Assembly: GCA_949126835.1 (NCBI GenBank)
Contig: OX421494.1
Coordinates: forward strand, 25,380,185 to 25,444,184
Direction: 5' to 3'
Source of the DNA: Anisus vortex
Taxonomy: Eukaryota > Mollusca > Gastropoda > Planorbidae
Length of the DNA: 64,000 nt
Shown here: positions 32,442-43,315 of the stretch, piece after piece
How positions within the stretch are numbered: position 1 is the stretch's first letter
Layout of the letters: the number at the start of each line of letters is the position of its first letter
Made by a program: the position numbers and the translations under genes
Notes under the pieces: model-generated
What the model was told of the DNA's origin: nothing
The model's input: the letters and a program-made list of their open reading frames with translations, nothing else
Databases searched by the model: none

Positions 32442-34404
32442 CAGGGTTCTCACATTTTTTCTTTTAAAAAATTCAAGGCTGTTTCCAGACTATTTCAAGG
32501 CTATAAGAGCCTAATTCCAGACTACCGGGACACGTTAAAATTTACTATATTAACTATATTACTAGTGCAATTCTACATAAATAAAGTGTAACATAACATA
32601 AACTGACAATACAAATAAAATAATTCATAAGTCAATAAACAAACTATAAATAAAATAAAAAAATAAAAAATATTAGTAAAAATAAATAAAAAAAAAAAAA
32701 AATTCTAGTAAAAAAAAGGAAAAAAAATTGCTAAGTACAAAATATAAGAATATTGAAATAAATCCACGTTTATATCAATTATATACTATTAGGCTATCAA
32801 CATAATTACAAAAATTGACAGGTAATCCTTCTAATTAATGTCTGTTACCGTTTGAAAAAACAGATAAATATGATATTTTCACATTTCTTATTAGTACTAC
32901 TAGGCCTAGGCTAGGAGTGGTTATGTTTTCAGAAAATAAATATTTTGTTTTTAAAATTAGGTACATGTTATAAAATATATCAAATTAAAGATAGTAAAAT
33001 ATAAATTTTAAATATATAAAAGATTAAACAGTGTACAGAATAAATTAATCATGAAAAAATCTGAAAGATTAGGTCCTAGTTGGACCTAGTTGATGACGCT
33101 TATTTTTCACCGGTTGATGCTCCCGACTCGATGTAGTCTTAGACCGATATAATAACTTATTTGATTCTAAATTGTATTAAATGTGTGTCTATAATAAAAT
33201 CAGATGAGTTTGTATCATTTTTATTGAATAATGTCTTCAAAAAAGCCTAGCAGACAGTATTTTAGATGATCTTTACTAGGCCCCTTATTTGTGTACTTAA
33301 GACCGTCATAACAAATCAATAATCACCACTATAAACAATGGAAAAAAAAGCATATAAGGTCATCAAATCCCCTTTAAACTTACGTTAAAAAGAGTTTTGA
33401 TATCTATGAATAGTCAGAGGAAGTTAAAATTAATTTTAGAAAGCTGGTTTGGATTTAATAGCGAAACAAACAATGATACCCAAATCAACGCCAGTGGCGT
33501 TCTTACGGACAGAAAGTGTTAATGTATTTTTAAAGCTATGGAATTGTTGTAGGCTAAATTCAGAAGAGGATTTTGTAAGGTGGAGGCGGTGAGAGGGGGG
33601 GAGGTGAGGGGGGGGGGGAGACTGAGCCCCTCTTATTTCTGCTACGCTAAGGTTAAAACAGTGTGAACAGTGTTCGGAGTTAGGATGTACAGATCTGTTT
33701 ACAGGCAAAAATCATTATTCTAGCAACAACAAGTGATTAACTCTTTAACCTCTCTTCCTTCCATTCAACCATAAACGATGTGCTAAAGACGGTGCCGCCT
33801 CACATCAATCTTCCATGACACTAGACGACTTTGTCAACCTTCCTACCCTTGACTGAGAAATTCTATCTCTCCTTTTGTTAGAGCGGCACGCTGTATAGTT
33901 TTTTCCTTCACTAGTGACTGAACTGGCCGGGTCTTTGTTTATTGTTAGAGCGTTGCAGTATGCAGTGTATTTTTTTTCTAACTAAAGATTAAAATGGCCA
34001 GACCGAGCTACATTGTTACACTGGTATTGAAAGTATTTCGTTAATGTAGTTTTGTAACTAAATCCATTGTGGTTTCAAAGCGGGGTTTTATACACAAGGT
34101 AAAATCTAGGATTGGATAAAAACTCGCCAATGCGCATGAGCTCGAAAAATAGCCAAGGTGTTTGGGGATTGGGGAAAAACTTAATCTAAGGCTTGGTCAG
34201 CAGGGGTTTACAGCGTTTACAAATGGGATTGGCGTTTTTTGTCTGACCATGATTTTTATAAAGAAATTGTTTAACATAAATTTCCAGACTGACAGGCTAT
34301 TTTTCCAGGCTAAAATGCCAATATTCAAGGTTGTCCAGGCCTTGATTTGTTGTTTTTTTTAACTCCCGACTTTTCCCAACTTTCCCGACTGTGTGAGAAC
34401 CCTG
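32442..34404. mobile_element. hAT-like element, about 2.0 kb
   Basis: CAGGGTTCTCACATTTTTTC at the left matches the inverse CAGGGTTCTCACACAGTCGG at the right. The hexamer CTAACT is directly outside both ends (32436-32441 and 34405-34410). Subterminal TTCCAGACTATTTCAAGG and related TCCAGACTG/AGGCT blocks appear at both sides. The AT-rich interior has no transposase frame. Confidence 0.65.
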
Positions 34405-34579
34405 CTAACTGGAGAATCGAACCCGGGTCGCCCGTATAGCAATCCGCTACGTTTACCACTGAGCTATCGAAGACACATGTCCGATGTGAAAAATTATTAC
34501 ACAAAATCACATGATTTCAAATTGACCAATGGGGATCCGTATGGGGACAAACAGTCTCATTATATATATATAGATTAGC
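34405..34579 (-). mobile_element. tRNA-like repeat with a 5' leader, minus strand
   Basis: On the minus strand an A box TAGCTCAGTGG (34456-34466) and a B box GGTTCGATTC (34414-34423) sit at tRNA spacing, and the unit ends TCTCCAGTTAG. About 100 bp of leader precede the tRNA-like part, starting TCTATATATATATAATGAGA and containing CCCCATTGGTCAATTTGA. The leader recurs at 59649-59816. The tRNA-like end recurs at 54958-55021. A tRNA head in the middle or end of a unit is unusual for a SINE; a Helitron-like carrier is one alternative. Confidence 0.6.
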
Positions 34580-35082
34580 ACTGGAGCCTTTAGCTAATGT
34601 AGCGCCGCAGGGCAAAATTTTATGCGCCGCCCCTTGCAAACTGTAACTGCTTGTTTAGTGCTAAATTTGCTATGTTTAGACTACATTTGCCGCCCCCTGG
34701 AAGTGTCGCCCCCGGGCATATCCCTTCCTCTGCCCCTTCCTCACACACCTACCAATGTGAGGGCACTGATTAGCACACCGTTCAAATAACATGACAAAAT
34801 GAATCTAAAGTATCAGGGAGTAATCAAAGACAAGTCTGTGAATGTAAAGCGTTGCTAAGATAACAGTCTAATTGACAGCGTCTCCTGTGGGATAGTCGCT
34901 CATAAACCTAAGCCGTACATTGTTAAAAATAACTAAAAACCCAGGTCGACAATCATTTTATTAGACTGATGGATGGAGAGTGGAAAAAAAATCGAATTTG
35001 AATTAAAATTGTCAACTTTTGCGTGGTCGGTGAGGCCAGTTAACAACGAGTGACGCAATCAGAGATAATAATGAGGTCAAGA
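34580..35082. other. Unassigned sequence
   Basis: Short GCCGCCCC motifs near 34600-34740 resemble the subterminal repeats of the hAT element at 22675, but no ends are found. Confidence 0.3.
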
Positions 35083-35342
35083 AGATGGACCGTTTGCTTT
35101 GATATTTCTGCTTTTTGATAACTTGAAATACTCGGTTTCGGAATGTCCGATCGCAACTGGTCCTCTAGACTTCCGGTTTACTAATTCGCTATGGTTTTCT
35201 CAATGGAAACTAAAGATTAAAATCGAAATTTGTAAACAGCGGAAGGCTTTTGCCACGTTTAGGCGTCATTTAGGACAGCGTTATAGGCCGCACACGGAAA
35301 AAACAACATTTAGCTCCAAGCAATAGAGCAAGCGGTCCATCT
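35083..35342. mobile_element. MITE related to the 14444 element
   Basis: AGATGGACCGTTTGCTTTG and its inverse AGATGGACCGCTTGCTCTA enclose 260 bp. The ATGGACCGCTTGCT core is shared with the terminus of the split MITE at 14444-16133. Internal frames (a 75-codon one starts at 35099) have no motif. No target duplication is clear. Confidence 0.55.
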
Positions 35343-36175
35343 CTTATTAAAGTCTTTGGTCAACCTAATCCTAAATGGGAGAGGGAGGCGAGCTCTCTCA
35401 ACTGCAGACGACCCACGGGATATTAGACATTTCACTTAATTAGAATAATTAGAAATGTTTAGTCATGTTTATAAACATATACGTATAAGTCAACAATAAT
35501 TCATATAGGTATTTAAATATGACAAAAGAAAAGACTACGGTAACTTTTTTCCCCCCAAGACCTAGATTATTTTTACACGTTCGTGATTTTCCAGTGAAAA
35601 AAATACATGTAGTAAAATATTTGTATTATATCTTGAAAATGGAGAACGTTCTATTGCCCTCCTGGGTTTCAGAAGATGCATTAGGCCTATCGTTCAATTC
35701 GCCTACTTGAGAAGATTATAAGATTTTTTTTTTCATGAATTTATGCAATGAAAAAAGGAGTGTTATAAAATTTTGAACATTTTGTAAGCCTGCTAAATTA
35801 ATGAGTCAAAACGTGTTGCTTCGCGTGTACATTATAAAAAAAACAACACAGAACACACTTGTTCATAAACGAAAGAAAAGACTTCAATAGTTAGCTACAA
35901 GAATAGCTTGCCAACTTGCCAACAGGTGAAAGTTTGAAGCGGGCGATACGAAAGCTAGAAAACCAGGAAAATATTTAGATATATAGCCTAATAAAAAATG
36001 CAAACACAAAAAGTTAACAAGCCTAAATAATGTTACATCTATACAAAATAATTTTTTTGACCCGTTCAATTAAAAATTATAAAGTTATTATCATATTAAT
36101 TTTAATTTGTTGACTGGCGCCTAGGCCTTGTTTGTTTTTATTTATTAGTACGTTAAAGTTCGTAGAGGGTAAAAC
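35343..36175. other. Unassigned AT-rich sequence
   Basis: No gene or repeat family is seen. Small frames at 35519-35710 and 35884-36069 have no recognised features. Confidence 0.35.
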
Positions 36176-36546
36176 CAGGGCTGTGGAGTCGGAGTCGAGG
36201 AGTCGGTATTGATGACGCTATACAAGTGCTCAAATTACTAATTACCATTCACATTGTTTGTAATGATTTCAACTGCTAGGACATGGCACGCGCGGTTTTC
36301 TCGGAATGCTAAACACTGCCTTAGTAGGCTATAGGCCTAGGCCATAGGTCCTAAATAAAACGCATCTTAATTAAGCTACTAGTGTACAAGCATACCGTTA
36401 TTAGAGGCCTAGAGAGGCTTTAACACATTTACGATTCTTTCCATAATGTAATTTGCGTTCAATAGGCCTACAAAAAAATACCGCCTTTACGACTTATAAA
36501 TGCGCTACGCTCGCAACGCACAATTAGCTGAATTAGGAGCGGCAAT

Positions 36547-36893
36547 CAGTGGCGTATTTAGGCATGTTCCACATGTTCCATTGGAACAGTGGCCCCCAAA
36601 CAAAAGGGGCCCCCACACATCCCAAAAAGAAATGTTTCAGTGACATCTCCATATTTCGTTGAAAATTTAAAATAAAATTCATTTATTCCCATACAATTTA
36701 AAGCGCTCCAGTTCAACCAAACCACGTGCAACATAACATGTATGATTTTACAGAATGTAATATGAATTAACGGACCTTTTCTGAGGTAGGCCCTATGTGG
36801 AAGGCAGGGTGAGACCTCGAGGGGCCCCACATACATTTGGGAACAGGTCCCCCACATAAATTTGGGAACCCCACAATCCTAAATACGGCCCTG
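36547..36893. mobile_element. Nested TIR element, 347 bp
   Basis: CAGTGGCGTATTTAGGC and the inverse CAGGGCCGTATTTAGG form the ends. Flanks GCGGCAAT (36539-36546) and GTGGCAAT (36894-36901) agree in 7 of 8 positions. The GGCCCCC motifs inside both ends are characteristic of the unit. Confidence 0.75.
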
Positions 36894-36932
36894 GTGGCAA
36901 TATTTATACTTTTCATAGTGTTGTGTTCTGCT

Positions 36933-37441
36933 TAAAGATGTTAAACGAAAACCGGAATACCGGATTCCGGTTTTGAAACCGAAAACCGGTTTTGATTTTC
37001 AAAACACCGCGTCTGTGCTTTATTATTAACGGCACTATTAAATACACATTCTTTTGATTCTCTTTCAACACATTATTTTACAAGTTATCATAAATATATG
37101 CCTCTTCATATGCTTCTTAATATTATGGTCAACGATAATCGGTAATTTGATTATCACTATTGAAAAATTGAAAACTATTATCGGTTATAATCAATAAGCC
37201 CAGATTATTTTTAGTTCTTATGGTAAAGAGTCCAAAATCATTTTGTATTCACACAAATCAACCCCTTGAATGCCCTGCAAACACTAATTAAGTTTGAAGT
37301 ATTTTTCAAATATGCCTACAAAACTACGCACATTTGGCTGTTCCGGCATGTGACTTGTGACATTGCTCGGGGGGTGGAGGGAACCGAAATCCGGTTTTAA
37401 ACCGGTTTTATAGAACCGATAACCGGTTTTTAACATCCCTA
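36933..37441. mobile_element. Nested Ac-like hAT element, perfect TSD
   Basis: The octamer GTTCTGCT flanks it exactly (36925-36932 and 37442-37449). The right end, inverted, is TAGGGATGTTAAAAACCGG, resembling the TAGGGATGAAA termini of Ac-type hATs; the left is decayed to TAAAGATGTTAAACG. Both ends carry clusters of AACCGGTTTT. It belongs with 46357-47262 and 49883-50876. Confidence 0.9.
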
Positions 37442-37897
37442 GTTCTGCTGTTATAGGGAACGCAGCGCCCATATGTAACCTAGCCTCTCACTGGTAAGGG
37501 ATTAACCGTTTGCCCCTTGGAGTCGCCGATCGTCACCTCTACTGATAAGGCCCCACGAGAGGGGGGTACAGCCGGTACGCCCTACCGTGGCCCTCAAGAG
37601 TTTTGGGGGCCCATGAATATTTAAAATTAAATACAGTAGACTGTTGTTTTTCCAGCCAGTAGACCTGTGGTAATGACACGTAGATGTATGTTGCCTTTCT
37701 TTCCTTCAAAGAATGTACAAAATATATTCGCATATTAATACAGAGGAGTCGGAGTCGGGGAGTCGGAGTCGGAAGTAAAAAAAAATGAGGAGTCGGAGTC
37801 GGCAAATTTATCTACCGACTCCGCAGCCCTGGCTAAAACAGTGTAGTTTCTTGGAATCATTTTTTCATATAGAAAAAAAAAGCTAAACTTATAATTA

Positions 37898-38410
37898 CTT
37901 TTCACCCAGAAAAATGCCAACTAATAAGGGTATCCAAGAAAAAGAAACAAATAATAGCAAACTACTTCATTCATGGTTAAGAGCTAACTCAAACTAACAA
38001 TGCTAAGTATCTAGGAGTAATAATAAATGATAAGTTATCTTGGAACCCTCATATTGATGAAGTAATTAAAAAATCAAACAAAACATTAGGATTCATAAAA
38101 AGGAACTTTTACAAATGTAATAAGAATATAAAACTAAAATGCTATCTCACATTAGTTAGGCCTATACTAGAATATGCAGCATCTGTATGGGACCCATCAA
38201 CTAAAGAAAACATTAAAAAATTTGAACAAATTCAAAAAAGAGCTGCAAGGTTCATAACTAGCGAATATTCCCAATTAACAAGAGTAACACCATTAGTCAA
38301 ATCATTAAACCTAGAAACACTAGAAGACAGAAGGGCAAAGAGTAAAGTAATAATACATAAGGCATTAAACTCTAATTTAGAAATACAACACAATAACAAC
38401 CTGTTGCAAA
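37898..38410 (+). pseudogene. Older CR1/jockey-like LINE, 5' piece
   Basis: Encodes part of the RT C-terminal region matching the frame at 38490-41240 from FHPEKCQLIRVS to NNNLLQ, with frameshifts (for example near 37940). The match stops at TTGCAAA and resumes at 41128. TACTTTT at 37896-37902 pairs with TACTTTT at 41349-41355, a likely target duplication around the whole older insertion. Confidence 0.85.
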
Positions 38411-41127
38411 TCTTATCTTATCTTATACATTACAGACGCTCCTTCTATAAAGAAGATTATTGCGTCCTACGCTCATCCGTGGTCCGAGTCTAGTCTTGCA
38501 TTTTTATTAATGTTTTAAATGATGTTAGGTTATTGGTTTTCCTGGTTTGTTCAGGCAACCCATTCCATGCCCGAATGCCACTCGGGAAGAAAGAGTACTT
38601 ATATGCATTTGTTCTCGCATAAGGGACAAGGAAGGTGTTTTTGTCTCTATGTTTATCTGAGCTTTGCAACAGATTGTTATTGGGTTGTATTTCTAAATAA
38701 GAGTTTAATGCCTTATGTATTATTACTACTTTACTCTTTGCCCTTCTGTCCTCTAGTGTTTCTAGGATTAGTGATTTGACTAATGGTGTTACTCTTGTCA
38801 ATGGGGAATATTCACTAGTTATAAACCTTGCAGCTCTTTTTTGAATTTGTTCTAATTTTTTAATGTTTTCTTTAGTTGATGGGTCCCATACAGATCCTGC
38901 ATATTCTAGTATAGGCCTAACTAATGTGAGATAGCATTTTAGTTTTATATTCTTATTACATTTGTAAAAATTCCTTTTTATGAATCCTAATGTTTTGTTT
39001 GATTTTTTAATTACTTCATCAATGTGAGGGTTCCAAGATAACTTATCATTTATTATTACTCCTAGATACTTAGCATTGCTAGTTTGAGTTAGTTCTTTAC
39101 CATGAATGAAGTAGTTTGTTATTATTTGTTTCTTTTTCTTGGATACCCTTATTAGTTGGCATTTTTCTGGGTGAAAAGACATACTCCAGTTTGATTCCCA
39201 TTTTTGTAGTTCATCTAGGTCTTTTTGTAAAAGTTCACTATCTTTTCCTGTCTTTATTATTCTATAAATTATGCAATCATCGGCAAATAATCTTACTTTT
39301 GTGCCTGTGTTGATGCAATTAGGCAGATCATTAATGTAAATTAGAAATAGTAGGGGCCCTAGAACAGTTCCTTGTGGAACTCCTGAGTTTACTGTTATTG
39401 GTGATGACTTAGAGCCATTTATTATCACTGTTTGTTCTCTGCCTATAAGAAAGTCCTGAATCCACTGATGTAAGGGACCAGAGATGCCAAAGTATTTAAG
39501 TTTTTTAAGAAGACTAGAATGATGAACTTTATCAAATGCTTTTGAAAAATCTAGTAATATAGCATCAATTTGGTTGTTATTATCTAATCCTTTAGACAAG
39601 TCATCTATTAAGCCTATCAATTGAGTCTCACATGATCTATTTTTCCTGAAGCCATGTTGGTGTGGGCACAGTGCATTTAGTTTGTCTAGATGATTTACTA
39701 TACTACTATATATTATATGTTCAAGTAATTTACATGTTATGCTTGTTAGAGAAACAGGTCTATAATTTCCGGGGTCAGATTTATCTCCTTTTTTGAAAAG
39801 GGGGGTTACATTGGCTAATTTCCACTCTTTGGGCACTTTGCCCTGGTTTAGAGAGGCCTGAAAAAGTATTTTAAAGATTGGAGATATTTCATTAGTTAGT
39901 TCTTTAAGCAGTCTTGCTGGTATTTCATCTGGACCAGAAGCTTTGTTTACTTTTAAGTTGGTTAGGAGTTGTTTAATGCCTTTTTCATCTACATTTATAT
40001 TTCCTATCTCTTCTAGTTTGTTTAAATTTATGAATATTTCTTTGTCACCTGGATTTGAAAAAGATGATGCAAAGTATGTGTTTAGGATATTAGCTTTAGT
40101 TTCATTATCATTATAAGTTTCATTGTTTTGGCCTTTTAGTGGAGCTATGCCTGTAGTGTCCATTTTTCTTGATTTAATGTAGGACCATAAGTTTTTATTA
40201 TTATCTTTAGAAATTACATTGTTTACATATTCATTCTGCAGCTGTCTGCTTAGTTTCTGAGTTAAATGTTTAATCTTTAGGTATTTTTTATGTAGTCTAA
40301 TTGAATTAGTTGCCTTAAACTTTTTGAAAAGATTTTCTTTTTGTTTACACAGTTTCTTTAGTTTAGTGTTAAACCAACATTTGTTAATTTTATTTGATGT
40401 TTGTTTTGTTGGCACAGAGTCAGCCATTATTGCTTTTAAGTTAGTTTTTATAAATTGCCAAATATCTTCAACTGGACTATCTATATTGTATTTAGTAAGA
40501 AAATTGGTTTGGAATTTTATTGCTGCTTGATGTAGTTCTGTTGTGTTACATTTATTCCAGAGATAAATTATTCTTTTAGGTTTCTTGCTAATTTGGATTT
40601 TTATTTTGTTATTTACTCTGACAATATCATGATCTGAAAGTCCAGGGATTATTTCATAATCGAATACTAGTCCTGGTCTGTTCGTTAAAAATAAATCTAC
40701 TATATTATGGTTTCTTGTTGGTTTTTTATTAATTTGGTCTAAGTTTAGATTTTGGATGGTATTGATAAACATTTCATTTATTTCTTTTGTGTTTTGGTGC
40801 TTTTCTATACAGTAGCTATTCCAATTTATATCAGGGAGGTTGAAGTCCCCCATTATCCAAATTATAGCATTTTTATATTTAGTTTCAATACTTGTCAGCT
40901 GATTACACAGATCAGACATGTACTCTGATGTTGAGTTTGGTGGTCTGTAAACACTGCCTACAATTATTGGTTTGGAATTAGGTCTGCTTATTTTACAAAA
41001 TACTGATTCTATGTTATTTTGAGGTTCTAATTTAATTTCTTCAGCTATTAGGGTAGATTTTATGGCTAGTAAGACTCCTCCATGCCTGTCTGACCTATCT
41101 TTCCTAAAAATTTCATAATTATTATTT
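38411..41127 (-). mobile_element. CR1/jockey-like LINE inserted head-to-head into a relative
   Basis: A 5'-truncated minus-strand LINE. Its 3' end (38411-38489) contains the stop, GACGCAATAATCTTC, TTTATAGAAGGAGCGTCTGT and an (AAGAT)n-type tail. Its 5' end starts at AATAATAATTATGAAATTTT, while the copy at 43316 extends about 80 bp further. It interrupts an older plus-strand copy. About 31 bp of that target, present in the 43316 copy, are missing at the junction, so the insertion made a small deletion, not a duplication. Confidence 0.9.
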
Positions 41128-41240
41128 CCTTGTCCCTTATGCGAGAATAAATGCATATAAGTACTCTTTCTTCCCGAGTGGCATTCGGGCATGGAATGGG
41201 TTGCCTGAACAAACCAGGAAAACCAGTAACTTAACATCAT
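38490..41240 (-). CDS. LINE endonuclease-reverse transcriptase with chimeric N-terminus, 916 aa
   Basis: The only long intact frame in the window. Residues 1-38 are not LINE protein: they are the antisense of the older LINE's 3' end (41127-41240). Genuine LINE sequence starts at residue 39. The C-terminal APE endonuclease portion shows GDFNLPDINW (131-140) and SDHDIV (202-207). The RT has NYRPVSLTS (492-500), motif A LLDFSKAFDKV (562-572), GVPQGTVLGPLL (620-631) and the catalytic FADD (652-655). The end is a typical CR1/jockey-group C-terminal domain. The first endonuclease motifs are lost by 5' truncation and no ORF1 is present, so it could not retrotranspose unaided. The intact frame suggests recent insertion. 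Confidence 0.93.
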   Translation of the reverse strand: MMLSYWFSWFVQATHSMPECHSGRKSTYMHLFSHKGQGNNNYEIFRKDRSDRHGGVLLAIKSTLIAEEIKLEPQNNIESVFCKISRPNSKPIIVGSVYRPPNSTSEYMSDLCNQLTSIETKYKNAIIWIMGDFNLPDINWNSYCIEKHQNTKEINEMFINTIQNLNLDQINKKPTRNHNIVDLFLTNRPGLVFDYEIIPGLSDHDIVRVNNKIKIQISKKPKRIIYLWNKCNTTELHQAAIKFQTNFLTKYNIDSPVEDIWQFIKTNLKAIMADSVPTKQTSNKINKCWFNTKLKKLCKQKENLFKKFKATNSIRLHKKYLKIKHLTQKLSRQLQNEYVNNVISKDNNKNLWSYIKSRKMDTTGIAPLKGQNNETYNDNETKANILNTYFASSFSNPGDKEIFINLNKLEEIGNINVDEKGIKQLLTNLKVNKASGPDEIPARLLKELTNEISPIFKILFQASLNQGKVPKEWKLANVTPLFKKGDKSDPGNYRPVSLTSITCKLLEHIIYSSIVNHLDKLNALCPHQHGFRKNRSCETQLIGLIDDLSKGLDNNNQIDAILLDFSKAFDKVHHSSLLKKLKYFGISGPLHQWIQDFLIGREQTVIINGSKSSPITVNSGVPQGTVLGPLLFLIYINDLPNCINTGTKVRLFADDCIIYRIIKTGKDSELLQKDLDELQKWESNWSMSFHPEKCQLIRVSKKKKQIITNYFIHGKELTQTSNAKYLGVIINDKLSWNPHIDEVIKKSNKTLGFIKRNFYKCNKNIKLKCYLTLVRPILEYAGSVWDPSTKENIKKLEQIQKRAARFITSEYSPLTRVTPLVKSLILETLEDRRAKSKVVIIHKALNSYLEIQPNNNLLQSSDKHRDKNTFLVPYARTNAYKYSFFPSGIRAWNGLPEQTRKTNNLTSFKTLIKMQD

Positions 41241-41352
41241 TTAAATCATTAATAAAAATGCAAGACTAGACTCGGACCACGGATGAGCGTAGGACGCAAT
41301 AATCTTCTTTATAGAAGGAGCGTCTGTAATGTATAAGATAAGATAAGATACT
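41128..41352 (+). pseudogene. Older CR1/jockey-like LINE, 3' piece
   Basis: Resumes the frame interrupted at 38410 with TFLVPYA-type codons, ends near ...FKSLIKMQD and the stop, then carries the family 3' UTR: GACGCAATAATCTTC, AGAAGGAGCGTCTGTAATG and a TAAGATAAGATA tail. Its antisense supplies the first 38 codons of the 916-codon frame. Confidence 0.85.
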
Positions 41353-41584
41353 TTTTAGGTGTGATTTTGGCGCCCATCCAAACTTTGGCGCCTGGGGTGG
41401 CCGTCCTCTCCGCCCTCCTCCCGGCGAGTTACACCATGCTTCTTTGCAAATCTACAACTTCAAGTAGAGCTTTTGCTACTTTTAACAATTTTCTTGCCAT
41501 ATCATCTAAAGTGGCGATACTTTGCCAGCAGTGCCTCCATATCCATAACAACGAGATGGCGTCCTATCTCAATTAACTAATCAA

Positions 41585-42037
41585 TCCCCATGTTCCGCAA
41601 AGAACACTCCGTTCTGCCGACTCCTCATTTCTGAAGGTGCCCCGCTTCTCTCCGACCACTGGCCGGGCAACCTTCTCAATATCTGGCCCGAAAGTATGGA
41701 ATCTACTTCCCATTCAACTCAAGCGAACAAGTTCTATCGTTGCTTTTAAAAAGAACTTGAAAACACATTATTTTAATATTTAGGCCTACCTTCGTTAAAC
41801 TTTTTTTTATACCTGTACTGTTTTATATTAGGTCGGTTAATGCTACATTTATTTGCTTTGTCCTATGTTTGTAAAGTTTGAAAGTATTTATATGCTTTAC
41901 ATTCTTTTTTAGCCTAGAGAATTAGACTCTATCCGTTTTCTTAGTTCTAAGTTGCTCAATGTTAAATGCGCTCTACTCTGAGCCTACATTATGTTTGTTG
42001 GCAGCGCTATACAAATAGAACTATTTTTATTATTATT
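41585..42037 (+). pseudogene. L2-like LINE 3' end
   Basis: The frame reads SSFLKVPRFSPTTGRATFSI, SGPKVWNLLPIQLKRTSSIV and AFKKNLKTHYFNI to a stop at 41781-41783. This is the conserved C-terminal domain of L2/CR1-group RTs and compares with the end of the protein at 14887-15999. The 3' UTR ends GCAGCGCTATACAAAT with a TTATTATTA run, as in that element. Confidence 0.8.
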
Positions 42038-42053
42038 TCCATCTTCTTCCACT

Positions 42054-42199
42054 TCATTCAGCGTGCCAACAGCCTGAAAGGCACTCTGCCCCTTTCTTGT
42101 AGAAGTGACTTGAAATACATTTTGGGATTCTTCTGCGTGCCATTGAAATACGCTTTGTGTGCCTAGTCTGGCACGCGAATTGTAGGTTGCTGACACCTA
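42054..42199 (-). mobile_element. hAT-like MITE, one end missing
   Basis: Blocks CAGCGTGCCAACAGCCT, GCGTGCCATTGAAATACGC and the terminal inverse TAGGTGTCAGCAACC match the 205-bp family. The partner terminus is absent, cut at the L2 tail. CTCTAGTG follows the intact end, the same octamer found beside the 11670 element. Confidence 0.65.
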
Positions 42200-43315
42200 C
42201 TCTAGTGGATTCGTTGCATGAGCTTGCTCTGTTAGATTGGTAGTTTCTCTCGAGGTAAGGCATATCCATCTCCATCTTTGTGTGTGTGTGGATTTATTGG
42301 TCTATAGTAGTTTGTGCTGTCCTTTCCCTTAACGCTGCATTAGTTGTTTTGTTTTTTGTAATTTTCAAACCAGTTAATGTCCATTGTTCATTTCGTTAGT
42401 TAGTCATAAATTTGATTTATTGTTATGGTTTGCCAGAACAGTATAGCCTATCTACTCAAATCCAGTAATAAAATTAAAATGTATTAATTATTTACAAACA
42501 AAGAAAGTTTAGAACATTAAAAAATACATAACGCAATTTAAAGTGTTGTTGTTTTTTACAAGTTTAACACTATTCCATAGTCAGTTATCCCTAATCTATG
42601 TAACAAAAAAGGTGAGTTGATGTTATCAAACTTTATACAGGGGTTATCGATGGCTAGATTATTTTGTTATCGATTTATCAATCGATTTATCATCACAGAA
42701 CTAAGCGCATTTTTGGGGTTTTGTTAATGCTATTGAAAACATCATCCGATATTAAATAGATAACTCAAACACACGGACGCTCTTAACCCAACGTTTCCCG
42801 AAATGACGGGTCGTGATCCGGTACCGGGCCACAAAAACTAGATACCGGGTACCGGGTAGCAAATTACACAATAAATAAAGGGAATAGTTCAAAATTTAGA
42901 TCAAATGATCGTGCTATAGAGTATAGGCCTATTACAGTTTATTGGAGTTCATTGGATATATTTCCTTTATGTTTCAACCCAATTATTAGCGACGGCTCTC
43001 CACTCTCCAGTGTCAAGGAGACGTTTAAGTCAATAGGCTTGGTCTCAAGGCATCACAATAACATTAACATAGCAGAAACATAGTTCGACTTAAGAATGTT
43101 TGGCATGGACAACTTATAAGCTTGGAGACCAGTTTAGTGGGTAGGGGGATGGTAAACACACAGACTAGAGCTAGTTGATACATAATACTTGTGCGACCGC
43201 GAGAGGGACTCTGCATGGACAAAGGGAGACAGAACCAAGCACGCTAATAAATCTAGCTAGACACTGACAGGAGCGGGACTTGGTGGGTTCGATGCAAAAC
43301 TATTTAACTAATAAA
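42200..43315. other. Unassigned sequence with one possible hAT end
   Basis: CAACGTTTCCCGAAATGACG at 42789 resembles a hAT terminus; GGTACCGGG motifs follow it. Otherwise nothing is recognised. Confidence 0.35.

Larger units (their letters stand above)
36176..37831. mobile_element. hAT-like element enclosing two others
   Basis: CAGGGCTGTGGAGTCGGAGT at the left and the inverse CAGGGCTGCGGAGTCGG at the right, with GGAGTCGG repeats inside both ends. Flanks GGTAAAAC (36168-36175) and GCTAAAAC (37832-37839) agree in 7 of 8 positions. Two complete elements with their own TSDs lie inside (36547-36893 and 36933-37441), leaving roughly 0.8 kb of original sequence. No transposase frame. Confidence 0.8.

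Noticed and set aside
34405..34476. tRNA gene on the minus strand
   Set aside because: Good promoter boxes, but part of a longer repeated unit with a leader; the cloverleaf is not convincing by eye.
36558..36857. 99-codon minus-strand frame
   Set aside because: It lies wholly within the 347-bp nested TIR element and has no transposase features.
38519..40530. Plus-strand frames opposite the LINE protein
   Set aside because: They are antisense shadows of the RT frame at 38490-41240; likewise those opposite 43972-45365.
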